DNA of 64,000 bases from Sorghum bicolor (Eukaryota > Streptophyta > Magnoliopsida > Poales > Poaceae): assembly GCF_000003195.3 (NCBI RefSeq), contig NC_012873.2:44634061-44698060 (forward strand), written 5' to 3'. Both the position numbers and the translations under genes were made by a program. This document shows, in pieces, positions 22,994 through 35,045 of the stretch. Every line of letters begins with the position of its first letter. Within the stretch, counting starts at the first letter, position 1. The notes under the pieces were generated by a model that did not search any database, was not told the DNA's origin, and saw only the letters and a program-made list of their open reading frames with translations.

Positions 22994-23110
22994 CCAACCG
23001 GGACTAAAGATCTCCTTTTAGTCCTGGCCTCCTGGGTCGAACCGAGACTAAAGCTGAGACATTCCATCTCGAAACCATTGTCCCGGAAGCCTCATTTCAA
23101 CCTGGATAAC
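22994..23110. repeat. CACTA-like subterminal fragment
   Basis: ACCAACCGGGACTAAAG, TTTTAGTCCTGG and CGAGACTAAAG repeat the words of the CACTA subterminal region at 2870-3196. No terminus is visible. The LTR at 19820-22993 directly abuts it. Confidence 0.4.
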
Positions 23111-24386
23111 AAGCCCCTTCGTGCAGGAGTGCTATTTATAAAGAGCATGCAGACGAAACAAACATATTGGGCAAAGTAATAATGTGACACCCGGCTGTCG
23201 TCTCTATGTATCTACCTAGCTTTCCAGATTTTGACCCTGGGCTCCTAGTCCTAGATTTGGCCCCTACTTTTTGTACGTATGGTATATGTACTATATCTAA
23301 ACTTGAAAGGCTAGGGCGCGCGCACACACACATGCATTATATGATTCTTGGATGCACATGTAATAATGCACACCCTGTTTTTTCTACTTTAATTTATATA
23401 CAGTGCACAAGACAATGCAACGGGAGACCCATCAGCAGCAGGCCAGTGAGAATTGACGTCAAAAAGCACGAAAAAGCACCGCTGCAATGCATAGTGTGTA
23501 GTAGGCCCCCAGCTGCACATGGCAAGGTCTTGTAATGCATGCATGAAATATAACCATATGCATGCGTGCATAGGCTGGTGGGCGCGCGCGGCGCCAAAGC
23601 TAGCTATAGACCCTCAGCTCTCGCTCCTGTCCATCACCAGTGCTGCGTCGATCATGTGCACTGCCGTGTGTACTACTGTGCACACAGCAAGTGAACACGG
23701 ATCAGATGGAGAGGCCAACACGTACATGTAGGATGAAAATAGATCGAATACGTATAGATATCACTGATATCACATTTGTTTTTTATATTTTAGATCGGAT
23801 TCGGATTTGAATATAGATAGTGTTAACCATATCGGATAAGATAGGATTGGACGTCGATATCATAAATATACGATTTAAATATTTGGATATGGATACGGAT
23901 ACGGAATCGGATATTAAATATTCGAACTCGAATACGGACAGATTTAAACCTCTTTAAACGAGTTTAGTCTCACATACAGCGGAAAATATCTGTACCTGCT
24001 TACAGACAGTGAATCGATGATCAGATCATATCCACTTGCAGCCATGCATATTATATCCACACCATGCGCTGGGGAGTGGGGACGAGACGTACGGGGGCCG
24101 CCCGGCCGGCTGCGAGCTCGAGATCGATCAGATCACTACATATGCATGCAATGCAACTTGATGCGTGCCCTCCTGGCTCCATCAGGCGCCCTGGGACGGG
24201 CACATGCACTGAACTTCGCCGACACCCAGCCAGCCAGCAGGTCCAATAATCTCCTGCATGCTGCCCTGGCCCATCCCTTATTACTATTAGTGTCACTTTT
24301 TGCAATTTTTAATAGTGGATTTTATGAGTATAGGGGCAGCTGCCAACCCTATGATGTGGTTCAGTCTTGTCCATTAGATACATATC
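23111..24386. other. low-copy intergenic stretch with a hAT-like fragment
   Basis: No gene is supported. Around 23730 TAGGATGAAAATAG resembles an Ac-type terminus and is followed to about 23965 by GGATACGGAT-like words, as in degenerate hAT elements, but no matching far end is seen. The rest (23160-23720, 23990-24386) is moderately GC-rich with CATGCA words and shows no terminal repeats or conserved proteins. Confidence 0.4.
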
Positions 24387-24402
24387 AGAGGGCTAATAAT
24401 TG

Positions 24403-25264
24403 GACATGAGTAAAGCATATGATCGCGTTGAATAGTCTTTCTTGGAGAAAATTCTGCTCAAGCTGGGTTTCCATGAAAATTGGATTCAACAGTCACCTAC
24501 CGTATTAAAGTTAATGATGAATTAACAGAAGAGATTATTCCTAATCGGGGTCTTAGACAAGGGGACCCTCTTTCTCCTTACCTGTTTTTAATTTGTGTTG
24601 AGGCATTCTCATTCCTACTAGGGGCAGCTGAAGGTAGTGGGGAGTTGTCTGGAGTTAAGATATGCCACCATGCATCGAGTATAAATCACCTTTTGTTTGC
24701 AGATGATTCTCTGCTGAAAGTTGATGATTGGAGTGCAACTCATCCGCAAAATATTCTTTGTTTGTATGAGGATTGCTCGGGGCAAACGATCAATAAGGAA
24801 AAGTCTTCAGTGATGTTCAGCAAGAACACCAAAAGTTTAGAGAAAAATCAATTCATGGCATCCCTAGTAATCACAACAGAGGCACAAAATGAGAAATATT
24901 TAGGACTACCAATGTACATGGGAAGGTCAAAGAAAAGAACTTTTGAGTACCTAAAGGAAAGAGTTTGGAAAAGATTACAGGGGTGGAAGGAGAAACTCTT
25001 GTCAAAGGCTAGTAAGGAAGTTCTAATCAAGGCCGTAGTACAAGCCATTCCAAGTTCGCAATGTCATGTTTTGATCTCACAAAAACTCTTTGTGATGAGA
25101 TTAGTAACATGATAGTCGGGTTCTGGTGGGCTCAACAGGAAAAGGAAAACAAAATGCATTGGTTTTCTTGGGATTTACTTTGCCTTAGGAAAGATAAGGG
25201 TGGTTTGGGATATAGAGACCTGCACCTTTTTAACCTAGCTATGCTCACAAGGCAAGCGTGGTGA
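24403..25264 (+). pseudogene. LINE reverse transcriptase, 3' part
   Basis: Non-LTR reverse transcriptase motifs are visible: LDMSKAYDRVE at the truncated start, GLRQGDPLSPYLFLICVEA (24550-24610), and the catalytic FADDSLL (24695-24715). The thumb region follows (YLGLPMYMGRSKKRTFEYLKER). TAG near 24433, a frame change near 25060-25110 and TGA at 25262-25264 break it. The second piece (25061-25264) carries VGFWWAQ and KGGLGYRDLHLFNLAMLTRQAW, the region after the RT palm. Confidence 0.85.
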
Positions 25265-25300
25265 CTCCTGTTAAGTCCAAAATCCTTATGTGCTTAGGTC

Positions 25301-26690
25301 TTGAGATCTAAATATTACCCTGATGGTGACCTTTTGTTAGTGGTGGAGAAACCTGGTATATCTTACTCATGGATAACTATTATACGAGGGGTGCAAGCGC
25401 TAAAGAATGGTTTGGTGTGGAGAGTTGGTGATGGTACTCGTATTAATATATGGTTGGATCCTTGGATACCACATGGTGTCACTAGAAGACCCATTACTCC
25501 AAGAGGGCATACAATTTTAAATAAGGTATTTTATCTGATTGACCCAATTTTTGGTGAATGGAATGTTTCTTTGATAAATGAAATTTTTTTGGAGGAAGAT
25601 GTGAAACACATTTTGGCCATCCCACTAATATATGGCATGGAGGATAGTTTGGCATGGCACTTTGACTCAAAAGGGAGTTTTTCTGTTAAATCTGCATACC
25701 ATGTTTTATTAGATAGAAAAGAACTTGCAAGAAGAAGACAGTTGGATGAATCTAGTACAAAATCTAATACCTCCTAGCTTTTCAAATGGACTCAGATCTG
25801 GAATCTTGAATGCCCACCAAAGGTGAAACAATTTTTTTTGGAGATTTGTACATAATAGTCTTCCCATACGTATGAATATTCAACGTCGGGGAATGGATAT
25901 TGACACTAGCTAGGTGTCCAGTATGCTGGCGTTTGAATGAGGATGGGAGACATTGTTTTCTCAGGTGCAAGTTTGTCAAGAAATGTTTGGAGAGCAATTA
26001 ACTTATAGGAAATTCGCTTGTGTCTAATTGATCTGAACTCAGCCAAACAGGTTGCCTCTAAAATCCATTCTTTGGATGATGACAGGAAATCTCTTGTGGT
26101 TAGTCTTCTATGGGCATGGTGGGATGCAGAAATAAGGCGAATGCATGGGACAAGATGCTTTCCACCGAGGAGATAATTTATAAAACCAAAGCCTTGAGAT
26201 CTGACATAAATTTGTATGCACAGAAGATGCAAGATAAGGAAGTCAAATTGAAATCAGCCTGGACTCCACCACCTATTGACACCCTGAAGATCAATTTTGA
26301 TGGGGCTTTTTCATAGGAAGACAGTAAAGGTGGATGGGGTTTCATTGTGAGGGATCATAATGGTTTAGCAATATTAGCCAGTGTAGGGAGAATAAATTTT
26401 CTGCATAATGCCTTTAGTGCAAAGATCTATGGTTGCCTTGCAGCTCTTTCTGTAGCGATTGATCAAGGGATGTCTTATATTATCCTAGAATCGTCAGACT
26501 CAACAGTTCTAGTACGAACCCTTCACTCTAATGATTATGATTTCTCGGCTACCGGTGTTCTTATTAAAAAAGCAAAATTTCTTATTCCTATGGAATTTGT
26601 GCATGTAGATGTGGTCCATGCGCCATGATCTTGTAATAGTTGTGCTCATGAACTGGTTCATGTTGGCTTGAGTTGAGACTGGGATCAATC
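25301..26690 (+). pseudogene. LINE zinc-binding and RNase H C-terminal regions
   Basis: The frame from 25301 has GLVWRVGDGTRINIWLDPWIP, then the zf-RVT region near 25780-26000 (CPPKVKQFFW, LPI.MNIQRRG, CPVCW, GRHCFLRC) over two frames. From 26250 an RNase H of the plant LINE type is readable (KINFDGAFS, GGWGFIVRDHNG, ILESSDSTVLVRTL), ending near 26650. Stops at 25775, 25912 and 26314 show decay. This RNase H marks the L1 lineage of plant LINEs that carry the domain. Confidence 0.78.
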
Positions 26691-26807
26691 CTATGTTTGG
26701 ACTGATCCCCTCCCAGAGTTTGTAATTTTTTTGGTAACTCGGGACTCATGTGAACCTGTGAGAAAGCAATAAAATGATTGCTCTATTTAAAAAAAAGAGG
26801 GCTAATA

Positions 26808-27015
26808 TAATGCCGAGCGACATCTCTGAAAAACAACTAAGTTGTACATTGTGGACATCTAACCCTATATTCATATATTTTTTATTACCAAGCTAGCTGA
26901 CACACTAAGGTGTTGTTCAAACCAGTCTGCGAGAACTTTTATATTTATGCCTAGATTGAAAAGTAAAATTTAAGACGTCTTGCACATGTTTCATACGTAC
27001 TCCCATCTATTATGA
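26808..27015. other. short AT-rich stretch, nothing recognised
   Basis: This is the DNA into which the LINE inserted. No frame or repeat is visible. Confidence 0.4.
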
Positions 27016-27252
27016 CACTACTGGAAACTCAAAATTCCCTGTCGGTGTAATTCAGACTTGACATCTCATCATTTTCCCATCAATGGTGTTATCGACAAAA
27101 AAATAGGTGAACCAACAGGAATTTTCCACTATTCCTGGTGGTTTTTTCTATCGGTATACCGACAGAAAAATTGATTTCCTAATTTTTCAGTTGGTCATGG
27201 GCATTTTTCTGTCGGTTTCGAACCGACAGGGAAATCTGAGTTTCTAGCACTG
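27016..27252. mobile_element. mini CACTA element, 237 bp
   Basis: It starts CACTACTGGAAACTC and its other end on the opposite strand starts CAGTGCTAGAAACTC. TGA flanks both sides (27013-27015, 27253-27255), the 3-bp duplication of CACTA elements. CTGTCGGT/ACCGACAG words repeat inside. There is no coding capacity. Confidence 0.82.
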
Positions 27253-27360
27253 TGAACTAGCAACAAAAACCTATCACAAGCAGTTCTTAACAAACCAACA
27301 GTGAAAGTGCCGCTGAGAATTTTTCTATAACAATGGAAGGTTTATTATGATTATTAAGAT

Positions 27361-28664
27361 TATTACACAAATGATTTTGCAAGATGATATCCTTTTATTA
27401 ATCGAGCTGGCCACAAAATCCAACCGCCTTGTAAAATGCCTAGTGATTAACCAAGGCGATCATTTTATTTACCAAGGCACCAAAAAATAACTACCTCACA
27501 AAATTGATTTACCAAGGTGGTTGTTTTATTTACTGAGGCAGTCAAAAAATGTCGACCTCCTAAAATCTATTTACGGAGATAGGTCCCATAACAGGTCCAC
27601 CCAGTGGAGGCCATTTTCGGAGGCGAACCTCTTAAGTGGCCTGCCTCCATAAATATGGCCGAGCCCAGTATAGGTTGTGGTAGCCTAGCTAGGCCCAACT
27701 ATGAGATCATAGTATATATTAGATTGAAACCCTACCCCACTATACAATCCACTCTCTCTTTGCCCTCAGCCGCCTCCCTCCTCTCTCTCTCCCAGGCAGC
27801 GCACTACTACACTATTTATGAAGGAGGAAGGTGGCTCCCCTGTTTGCCGAATCCACAAGGGGATGGAGAGAGAGAGGAGAGGGAGGGCCACCACCGATGT
27901 TGCCCATGAGGTGGAGGAGGAGGAGCACCGCTGCAAGGAGGCTGGATCCGGCCACCACGCCATTGGCTCTAGCCTTCGCACCATCGAATCTGCCTCCATT
28001 GCCCGCGCTTGCCAGATCAGCGAGGGGAGGAGAGAGCTAAAAGGGAGGGCCACCGCCGGTGTTGTCCATGATGCGGAGGTGGAGGAGCACCAGCAGTAGA
28101 TGCATCCTTGTTGCCCATGCTCCCACCGCCTAAGGGAGAAAGGGAGGGGCTGGAGGGGAGGAAGGGCACCGCTAGAGGAGGAGAAGGCCAATGGAGCGAG
28201 AGAGAGAGTGGAGGGAGGGAATGAGAGAGAGTAAGGGAGAGTGAGAGGCATTGAGGGCACTTCACGTCGCTGACGCGGGTGTGAGGGAGAGAGAGGTGTC
28301 AAGGGCGACTGAGGGAGAGGGAGCTGAGGGAATTCAGGGTTTATCCTCACTATATATGTATGAGCACTACATTGTCAGGCCTAGATGGGCTATCTAGGCC
28401 TTATATTTACTGAGGTAGGCCATATAATGTGACCACCTTGATTAATGTATTAACCAAGGAGGGTGCGTTAGGAAAACCGCCTCGGTATTGTGTTAGGAAA
28501 ATCTCCTCGATAAATAGATTTTGTGAGGTGGTTGACTATGATCGACTCGGTTAATAACAAATGTCTGCCTTGGTCAATACCAGGATTAACTGAGGCGGTT
28601 TAAAATCCTACCCGCCTCCGAGCCCACTTTCAAAGCGTCTCATAAAATCTTTTGTGTAGTAGTG
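27361..28664. mobile_element. non-autonomous CACTA element with purine-biased core
   Basis: The right end is AGTAGTG (28658-28664), and reading inward on the opposite strand gives CACTACACAAAAGATTTTATG. The left end reads TATTACACAAATGATTTTGC, the same terminus with two C-to-T changes. Subterminal words such as AACCAAGGCG and GAGGCGGTT recur near both ends. The middle (27780-28330) is strand-asymmetric (GAG/CTC rich) and gives long but low-complexity frames; a captured gene fragment is possible but not shown. Confidence 0.65.
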
Positions 28665-28769
28665 GTGGGTGCATCTCTCCTCTCCGTCACCTCTCTCAGC
28701 AGCTCATTTCTCTTCTCTCCCTCATACTCAGGTAGCTTGGCCTTCCTTAGGGCACAGTGGCATGGCCAC

Positions 28770-30404
28770 TATTGATAGTCCTTAATGCTATTACCAAAGA
28801 TAGGGTTTTAAGCTATCCCTAGCAATGGCGCCAAAAGTGCTCATTGATATTTGTTAGCATTACTTAGCGGGGTTGTCAATCCCAACACTAAAAATATGTG
28901 ACGACGGATCCGTAGGGTAGGAGGGATTCTGCAAGCGCACAGAACTATCATGTAGCACTTCACTTCGGATTACCAACTGTTGAATTTATCTATTTCCCAT
29001 AGGAAGGCGAGGTAGGTGGATCCTTGGAATAAGTGTGGCAAGTTAGTGGGTGAAAGGTATAGGTATAGTAAAAGGGATAACTAAGGACAACTAAGAAAAC
29101 TAAGGTAACTAAGGGGATGAGATCACTGCACACCTCTAGATGGAGAGAAGGGTGTAATCTAGGTAATTAAGATAGTTGAGTAAAAAGAAAAACCTTATCT
29201 AGTAAAGAGGCATACACGCTCCCGATTTAACTAGACACAACGAACAACGAGTCTTATGATTTAAGAACTAGCCCCAACGCGGTGGAATACATAGGCAAAT
29301 AGGGCTGTCACCACCTATTGCTACCACAACTATCCAGAGGGCTAGCCATATCTTAAAGCCTATTGTCTCTACTCGAGCTCAAAGAAGATGACAGAGCAGT
29401 ACTAGATATGAGCAAACTATTACCAAGATAACTTAAAAAACCTATGCCTATAACAAGAGCCTAGTCATTCCTGTCAAAAAAAACAAGAGCCTAGTCTCAC
29501 TACTAATAAATAGAAGTAAGAGTAAGACTTGAATGTAGAGGCGTAAAGTAAATACTTAATAAGTAAGTACTAGAAGTAAAGTACTGGTATTAAGTAAGAA
29601 CTATATGATTATAAAGGAGCTATACCAGACTCGAAGACTCTGGAAGACTATTCCTGACTCCGAGGCAAAGGCTCCACCCAACTCTTCTCATCTTGCTAGC
29701 TAGCTAGAGCTTCTAAGCCATGCTAGAGCTAAGCTAAGCTAGAGCCAATGCAAGCACTAGAGCAAGAGGGCTATGCTCTACTACTAAATGCTAATGTGGA
29801 GCTTGAAGTCGATGGTGGGACAATGATTCAAGAGTAGGGGCCTCCTTTTATAGCACCAGAAGGCATGAGAGGGTACTTGTAGGCGTCGAGGGAGGTCAGT
29901 GGCCGTCGAGAGGCGGTAGACGCTGCAGTGGGGACGGCAACCACCACCCATTTCCACCGCCTCAGCATCCTATGGTGTTGGATGGATCTCCCAAGGTGGT
30001 TGCATGGTAGGTAAGTCAGTTTTGCATCTTCGAAGGTCAGTTTAGGTTCTCCAAGTGGATGACAATGGGCCCATGGATCCATGACACTTTCATCAAGCGT
30101 CGTTGGATCAAACCGATGTTGTTGGACGGTGTGGAGGTTGTGGAGAGTCATTCCCATTGATCATTGATGTGGCAGGCCACCGGGGGGTGGTGGGCGCTGC
30201 CAAAGTTGTGGTGGGCACTATCTCACGTGTCAGATATGTTCCATTTTCACCTATTTTTAGTGTTTTTTCTGCATACAAATAAAATTCCAAGTACATGTGG
30301 AACTAGGTAAAATTCAAAGAATATTTATATTATTTCTTATTGAATTACCTTACTTTTGGGTGAAATGTTGATGGTCAAATATAGTGTGTTAGTGACCATC
30401 AATA
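28770..30404 (-). mobile_element. gypsy-type 3' LTR, antisense (TGTTGACGGTC family)
   Basis: On the minus strand it begins TATTGATGGTCACTAA, a decayed form of the TGTTGACGGTC start seen at 36996 and 46570, and ends near 28770. TATAAAA lies at 29852-29846 on the minus strand. Its length (1635 bp) matches the LTR at 36996 (1633 bp). Just outside its start the minus strand reads TTGGGAGAGG, a polypurine tract. I therefore read it as the 3' LTR of an element whose internal part lies to the right, and not as a solo LTR. No convincing target duplication is seen. Confidence 0.68.
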
Positions 30405-30990
30405 ACCTCTCCCAAGCTACCCTTTTGCTTGTCCTCAATCAAAACATGTGAGTTGAGCATGGAGTTTATCGAATTAGGTGCTTCTTTAATGTAACACCCT
30501 ACAAAAACTTATATACAACCCAATGCTATCCTTGAATGGAACATAATTAGAAAATCTCTCTTAAGTTTACTATATGGGGCTTATTGGCTTTTTCACCTTG
30601 TAACATGCATGAGTAAGATAACGTAACAAGTAGAAACTTTGTCCCTTGCTTTAGGTTAGCTAAGACTCTGTCTGGAGGTTTTTAGATTTGTAAATGAAAA
30701 TATTGCATTAGGTTCCTCAGATGATACACTCAATCTCTCGATGGTATTTAGAAAATATTTCGAAGGCTGAGAATTAACAACCTGCTTGAATCTCATGCTA
30801 AGGCTTTTGTGGAGTTTATAGGTAGGGAAAACATGAGCAAACTTGTGTTGCATATGTTGCTATGCTAGACACTTAGATCAAAAGAAGTAACAAGTCATTC
30901 AGAAAGGTCAAGAAGTGCAAGTTTGTGGGTATTTGGTGGAACTCCTTGAGACTTTTCGTTTGTAAGAGGAGGGAGCATGACTACTTGTGG

Positions 30991-31063
<73 letters not shown>

Positions 31064-31318
31064 CACATGGCGGGCATCAACATACTCATTGTTTTCTCTC
31101 TCTTGCATAGGGAATTATTATCCCTTTTTTCTATCTTTTAAGAAGTAGACCATGCTCCTCTTTCGTAGAAAAAAACTCTATATATAAAAGTCTCTTTGAT
31201 TGATGGATCTAGTTGCTTCTTTCGAATGTGGAAATAGCAATAGGGGTGCATGAGGTATTTATTGGTTGCATACTTCTAGTGTAGAAGTAGCAAAGGGGTG
31301 CATGTGTACATGATCTTG
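30405..31318 (-). other. internal remnant of the gypsy-type element
   Basis: It follows the polypurine tract of the LTR at 28770-30404. No open frame with a recognised domain is present. It holds an (AT)n microsatellite at 30993-31060 and is interrupted at 31318 by the Copia element; the same host DNA should resume at 48262. Confidence 0.45.
30993..31060. repeat. (AT)n microsatellite
   Basis: About 34 uninterrupted AT units. Open frames across it encode only Tyr-Ile repeats and are artefacts. Confidence 0.95.
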
Positions 31319-32854
31319 TGAAAGGACCTAATTATCCTAGAGGGGGTGAATAGGACTTTTTACAAAACCTGAAACTCACAAACTTGAATTTGCGGAAGTT
31401 AGATACCTGACCGGAAGTTCTGATGGTCTGGATCGGAAGTTCCGGTCGGGATGACCAGAACTTCCGGTGCAAACCCGCTGGACTTCTGGTTCCCTAAAAG
31501 TGCCACAAAATTAGAGAAAAGCAAGTTTGGATTTCAGATCTAGTTTTACCACACCCTCCTAAAGGTTGTTGGAGTTGATGTTGAGCTCCTCAAGATTTGA
31601 TTCTACACCAAGTTGTAGAACGAAGCCACCCACCTATGAAATGGGAGGTATAGAGGAACAACATCAAGAACACAATACACAAAGGGTAGCCGAAGCCACC
31701 AACACAGCAAGCCAAGTGATTTTTACCGAGGTTCGGCAATCTCCACTAAGGAGTTCCTATGTCATCATTGTTGAGGTGACCACTAAGGTCTGACCACAAA
31801 GGTATACTCCCTCAAGTGACCACAAAGGTCAACTCAAGATATCCACTAAGAATCAAGAGGTAATATAAACACTTCGGGGTGCCCTCACAAGTAAGTCAAC
31901 ACGAGCAACAACAAAGAACGCCTAGCTGGCTAGGGTTCAAAAAACCCAAGAGTAATAGACACAAACCAAGCCGGTAAGTAGGGGAATCCAAGTGCTCAAG
32001 TTGTAGATCGATGCTCCCACTCTCTAATCTCACTTCCCTAACTCAAACAATCAAAGATTGAGGCTTGGAGGCAAAGGGGGAGATAGAGTAGGTGAGTCAC
32101 AGCTTGGAGACAGTTAGAAGGTAGAGAATGAGTGTTCTATGTTCGGGCAATGGTTAGAGATGGGGTTGAGTGGTATATAGTGAGGTACCAAAAGTTTTGG
32201 TGCCAGGGATCGAAACTTCTGGTCCTCCTAGATCTAATGGTTGAGAAGGCTTGGTCCCACCAGGACTTCTGATTAGGGACTGGAAGTGAATCCAAGCACG
32301 CGAGGTCACACGAGCAAAAACTAGGCCAGACTTCCGGTGGAGGATCGAACTTCTAGTCGGACACTGAAAGTGATTAAAGCGATGCGAGGCGACCCATAGA
32401 TTTTTCACTACATTGACTTCTAGTCCTAGATCTAAACTTTCAGTCCGTAACGAGACTTGCAGTCAGCCACCAGAAGTGATTTCTAAAACATGGGTGTGCC
32501 TCCCTGGACCTACCTAGAACTTCTAGTCAGGGTGACTAGAACTTCTGGTCAGGCATTCTCAGCTAATAGACTGACAACGAGAGCACTTTTTATCCCTAAT
32601 TTGCCAACTAGTTTTGTGTCCCTCTTGATAGTGCGACGTTTCCTATTACTCAAACAAAGATAAAAGGATGTTGAAGTCCTTGAGTTGAAACGTCTTTTGT
32701 CCATCAAGATTTAGGGTGCTATAGGTTACCAGATATGTTCATTCAATTCCATCAATGGACTAATACCTGTAGATTGTACTTGATAAATAGATTAGTCCCT
32801 AATTTGATTGTCATTAATTATCCAAAACCCACATCGGGGGCGAATGCACTTACA
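31319..32854 (-). repeat. Copia 3' LTR
   Basis: 1536 bp. It aligns along its whole length with 45495-48261 outside the nested insert, with many C/T and G/A differences, which suggests an old insertion. GGAAGTTCCGGT-like words recur in it. Open frames inside are not genes. Confidence 0.88.
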
Positions 32855-32870
32855 AACTCCCCCTTTTTGG
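32855..32870 (-). promoter_or_regulatory. polypurine tract of the Copia element
   Basis: The minus strand reads CCAAAAAGGGGGAGTT immediately before the 3' LTR start, the expected place for plus-strand priming. Confidence 0.85.
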
Positions 32871-33419
32871 TAATTGATGACAACCAACTTAGGCTTACAA
32901 CAGATGTAAAGACTTGAAGCTTTTGAATTCCAAAATTTGAGTTGAGCTCCCCCTTAATGTATGCGTAGGTTTTGGAATTTCAAATCTTGATAATAAGCAA
33001 GATTGCATACATTTAGAATGAGCTCCCCCTAAATTTTGCAATCCGTGGGATGCCTAAGTGTGTGTGAAGCAATATAAGCATGATGCATATGACAAGATAT
33101 ATCACAAGAGTAAGATCAAAAGACTTGAATGGTTATTCATCATAAGCATTCTAAATAACATTTCATCACAGCAAACAAAAATGGGCTAAACAAAAAGAGA
33201 AAGAAATAATGCATAAAGGTTTTAGCCTACAATCATTCATCACACATAAGACACTTAGGTTTACGACATGGTTCACCACATGAGATACAAGAATTTAACG
33301 AAAGTTTTTTTAAACTACCCCTATTACATCAAAGTCAAGCCTAACACTCCCCCTTTGGCAGCAAATGCCAAAAAGGGTAGGCTGCATGAAACTCCAAGGG
33401 GCGAAGGTCGAAGGCGATC

Positions 33420-35040
33420 TACTCATCGTCTGCATCATCATCATCATCGTCGCCATAGTCGATGAGGGTGGTCTTGCCAAAAGGATTAGCTGAAGTAGAC
33501 TGTCTAGCCTGAGAAGTAGAGGTCCTAGTGATGTGGTCAACACCATTGATCTTGGTATGCACACCTAGCCTTGATGTCCTCCATAGTATAACTTGCAGGA
33601 AGACCAGCCCCATAGGAAGGATCAAAGGTGCTCGACTACTGAAAGTCCTAGGGATCCCGCTGCTCAAAATCCTAATAGGGATCCTGAAAGGGGCGAAGAG
33701 GAGAAGCATGAGGAAGGTTGGCCTTCTCCTCAAGGCGCCTCATGCGCCTATCTTGCTTGGCCTAACAGTAGCAGAAATAGGACATGAAACGCTGAAGCGC
33801 ATGGCAAGTGGCACGACCACAGCCACGCACACCTGAAGCACCAGCATGAGGATCCATCAAAGGTACATATGCTCATCATCAGCAGCCACATCCTCAATAG
33901 CCTGCCTTGGTCCACTACCACCTGCATTAGTTGCAGGCTCTTTCCCTTTACGAGCTTTGACTTGTAACCTTTTTACATTCCAGTCTGGATGTGTGACATC
34001 ATGATGAAAACCAAAGCCAATGACTTGCTCAATGATATACATGAGATAAGGAGCATAAGGGAAAGACTAACTGGAGGTGAGGGATACTTCCTGAATGTGG
34101 TGCCACATAAGATCAATGACACTGAACCTCTTCTCAAGTCCAAAACACACAAGAATGGTGGGAGCATGATTTTGCACAGTAGTAGCATCACCAATCTTGG
34201 GATCAATAGTGACCCTATGCAAATTGTTGAGCACATAGAAATAGGGTTTCAAACCATCTGTCTTCCCATTGGCTTTGGTTGGATCAACATAGAGAGCTAC
34301 CTCAACAAAATCATCCTTGCCTATCCCGTTGGGATAAAGATCATACGATCATGCCTATCAAAGCCAAGAAGACAAGAGAATCGATGGTAATCAAAACGGT
34401 AGTGAAGACCCTCTATCATCCAATGCAAGACCTAATGCTCTTCATTAATATATAAGGTGGCCTAGAACTGACAAAGTACCTCACAATTCTAGTCATGCTT
34501 GAAGATCATGAGTGGCAAGATGCGCCACTCCTCATGTCGCTCAATGAGGGCATCAATTTTTGCATGATGATGACTTTGAAGTGAGAGCAAAGTAGGTGCC
34601 TTGTGCATAAAGATAGGAGTAGTAGGACCATGAATACCCTTCTTCATGAAGACAGATGAATAATAGTCATTATGAAACTAAGACCAAAACCTATCTTCCA
34701 CACCCTCAAACTTAGACCAAGCAAAAGGATTATCTTTCCACATCCGCTTTATAGTCAATACCTCACCTAGGGACACAATCACTAGGAATGCTAGGGCACC
34801 GAATGCGAGTGAAGCGGTTCTAATGGCGCTGAAGAACCTAATTCATGGTGAACTGTCCAATGTGCACTGGAGAATTATGAACAACTTCTGGGTTCATGGA
34901 CCTTCCCTCTACTTCAATCTGACTAGGGACCACTACATCATGGACCATAGTGTGGTGTAAAGGAGGACATGGAATAGTGGACCGATCTAGATAGGAGCAT
35001 GGACCTTCATTAGACTGAGCCAGCGTGTGCGAAGACTGTC
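33420..35040 (-). pseudogene. post-pol coding region of the Copia element, Transposase_32-like
   Basis: Minus-strand pieces read in order as one decayed protein: MWKDNPFAW and VFMKKGIHGPTTPIFMHKA (about 34745-34590), IERHEEWRILPLM (34550), LYINEEH...WMIEGLHYRF (34450-34400), GLKPYFYVLNNLHRVTIDPKIG (34245-34180), and a Lys/Gly-rich then Asp-rich tail (33960-33420). The middle resembles a plant retrotransposon protein family listed as putative plant transposon protein (Transposase_32). It lies between pol and the 3' LTR, where Maximus/SIRE elements carry an extra ORF. Many stops break it. Function is unknown; I base the family on pattern only. Confidence 0.5.
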
Positions 35041-35045
35041 CCTGC

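Larger units (their letters stand above)
24399..26795 (+). mobile_element. 5'-truncated L1-type LINE
   Basis: It is flanked by a 12-bp duplication AGAGGGCTAATA at 24387-24398 and 26796-26807. It starts inside the RT coding region (LDMSKAYDRVE) and ends in AATAAA (26768-26773) and a short A tract at 26789-26796. These are the marks of target-primed reverse transcription with 5' truncation. Confidence 0.92.

Noticed and set aside
23800..24400. Possible host gene promoter or first exon (GC-rich, CATGCA words)
   Set aside because: No downstream exon, domain or TATA arrangement could be shown before the LINE.
27766..28350. 194-codon open frame on the minus strand
   Set aside because: Low-complexity Ser/Pro/Leu composition from a GAG/CTC-biased strand inside a CACTA element; no domain, and several overlapping frames are equally open.
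30895..31089. Tyr-Ile repeat protein
   Set aside because: Translation of an (AT)n microsatellite; the same applies at 54573-54836.
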